NCBI GenBank assembly: GCA_020720965.1
Contig: DYNS01000087.1
Location: forward strand, 1-9,718
From: Anaerolinea sp.
GTDB taxonomy: Bacteria > Chloroflexota > Anaerolineae > Anaerolineales > Villigracilaceae
Reading direction: 5' to 3'
DNA: 9,718 bases
The notes under the pieces are model-generated. The model saw nothing but the letters and a program-made list of their open reading frames with translations. It made no database searches and was not told where the DNA came from. Position numbers and translations under genes: made by a program. Below, in pieces: positions 8,560-9,718 of the stretch; positions within the stretch are counted from its first letter, which is position 1; every line of letters begins with the position of its first letter.

Positions 8560-9718
8560 ATGAAAGATATTCAATCCCTCATCGCTCAAATGACTTTGGA
8601 AGAAAAAGCAGCCCTCTGCACCGGCGCAAGCGCCTGGTCCACCACCCCCGTAGAGCGCCTGGGCTTGCCAGAAATGATAGTCTCGGATGGACCTCACGGC
8701 GTGCGCCGCGTCCCCGATGTTCACTCCATGGGGCAGAACAGCCTGCCCGCCACCTGCTTCCCCACCGCCTCCTGCACCGCCTCCACCTGGGACGTGGACT
8801 TGATTGGGCAAATGGGGGTTGCCCTCGGCGAGGAGTGCATCGCCCTCAACGTGGACGTTCTGCTAGGACCCGGCGCAAACATGAAGCGCTCCCCCCTCGG
8901 TGGGCGCAACTTTGAATACTTCTCCGAAGACCCTTACCTCGCCGGAGAGTTGGCGGCAAACTTCATCAACGGAGTCCAGTCTCAGGGCGTTGGCACCTCC
9001 CTCAAACATTACGCCGCCAACAACCAGGAATTCCAACGCTTTAGCATCAGCGCGGAAATAGACGAGCGCACCCTGCGCGAAATTTACCTGCCCGCCTTTG
9101 AAAAAGCCGTAAAACAAGCCCAACCCTGGACGGTGATGTGCTCCTACAACAAAGTAAACGGAACCTTTGCCTCGGAACACCGCCAACTGCTGACGGAGAT
9201 TCTCAAAGACGAGTGGGGCTTTGAGGGGCTGGTCGTCTCGGACTGGGGCGCGGTTCGCAACCGGGTTGCCGCCCTTAAAGCCGGGCTGGATTGGGAAATG
9301 CCCGGTCCCCAAGACCTGCGCGTAAAAGCGGTTGTAAAAGCCGTGCGCTCCGGCGAGTTGGACGAAGCCGTGTTAGACGAATCCGTGCGACGCATCCTTC
9401 GGATTGTGCTGAAGGCGCAAGAAACCCCCAAAGGCGGCAGTTTTGATATAGACGCGCACCACGAACTGGCGCGGAAAATCGCCACCGAGGGCATTGTCCT
9501 GCTCAAAAACGAAGGGCTGCTACCCCTCCAGGGTCAGCAACATATTGCCGTCATCGGGCGCTCGGCAGAAAACGCTCACTTTCAGGGCGGCGGCAGTTCC
9601 CACATCAACCCCACCAAAGTTGCCATGCCCTACAAAGAACTGCAAGCCCGCGCCGCAAACGCCGAACTGACCTACGCCGAAGGCTACCCGGCAGACAATT
9701 CCCTGCGCCCCGACCTGG
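8560..9718 (+). CDS. Beta-glucosidase-type glycoside hydrolase family 3, N-terminal part
   Basis: The frame is open from ATG 8560 to the window end, giving 386 residues of an enzyme that usually has 700-850. The N-terminus IQSLIAQMTLEEKAALCTG (4-22) has no signal peptide, so it is cytoplasmic. Visible GH3 features are VSDGPHGVR (41-49), GPGANMKRSPLGGRNFEYFS (103-122) with SEDP following, LKHYAANNQE (148-157) with the conserved Lys-His pair, and VVSDWGA (225-231) with predicted nucleophile Asp228. The second (alpha/beta sandwich) domain begins near residue 300 and shows GIVLLKNEGLLPL (311-323), VIGRSAE (331-337) and GGGSSHINP (343-351). The general acid/base residue and any PA14 or fibronectin-like domains lie beyond the window. 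The activity is probably release of terminal beta-glucose from oligosaccharides. Beta-xylosidase or other GH3 activities remain possible. The position after a mannan importer and a beta-mannosidase suggests removal of glucosyl units from glucomannan fragments. Confidence 0.93.
   Translation, partial: MKDIQSLIAQMTLEEKAALCTGASAWSTTPVERLGLPEMIVSDGPHGVRRVPDVHSMGQNSLPATCFPTASCTASTWDVDLIGQMGVALGEECIALNVDVLLGPGANMKRSPLGGRNFEYFSEDPYLAGELAANFINGVQSQGVGTSLKHYAANNQEFQRFSISAEIDERTLREIYLPAFEKAVKQAQPWTVMCSYNKVNGTFASEHRQLLTEILKDEWGFEGLVVSDWGAVRNRVAALKAGLDWEMPGPQDLRVKAVVKAVRSGELDEAVLDESVRRILRIVLKAQETPKGGSFDIDAHHELARKIATEGIVLLKNEGLLPLQGQQHIAVIGRSAENAHFQGGGSSHINPTKVAMPYKELQARAANAELTYAEGYPADNSLRPDL

Overview
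The window looks like a carbohydrate-uptake and glycoside-degradation operon from a moderately GC-rich bacterium. My best guess is a member of the Chloroflexota, class Anaerolineae. That placement rests on overall gene style and codon usage recalled from memory, not on a search, so it is tentative. All eight genes lie on the + strand. Every gap is shorter than 100 bases, and neighbouring genes are separated by 9 to 99 bases or overlap. No stretch longer than 300 bases lacks a gene.

Positions 1-4821 hold a complete Opp/Dpp-type (peptide/nickel family) ABC importer, apart from the missing start of its first gene. In order these are the C-terminal third of a family 5 solute-binding protein (1-615), a DppB-like permease (715-1719), a DppC-like permease with an unusually long external insertion (1733-2983), a DppD/OppD-like ATPase (2993-4012) and a DppF/OppF-like ATPase (4009-4821). 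A hairpin with a perfect 10-bp base (633-668) separates the binding-protein gene from the permeases. It probably lowers downstream expression relative to the binding protein.

Positions 4842-9718 hold the enzymes. They are a complete GH2 beta-mannosidase without a signal peptide (4842-7307), an MFS transporter resembling the fucose:H+ symporter group (7328-8533), and a GH3 beta-glucosidase-type enzyme cut by the window end (8560-9718).

Read together, the genes suggest that beta-mannan or glucomannan oligosaccharides are captured outside the cell and imported intact by the Dpp-like transporter. The GH2 and GH3 enzymes would then trim them in the cytoplasm to mannose and glucose. The role of the MFS protein, monosaccharide uptake or overflow export, is open. 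By protein-family name alone the transporter would be called a peptide transporter. The gene context and the C-terminus of the binding protein argue for a sugar substrate. I see no CRISPR array, tRNA, rRNA, insertion sequence or phage gene. The system is a coherent sugar-utilisation locus rather than a radically new one. The most unusual single element is the insertion of about 110 residues in the second permease.
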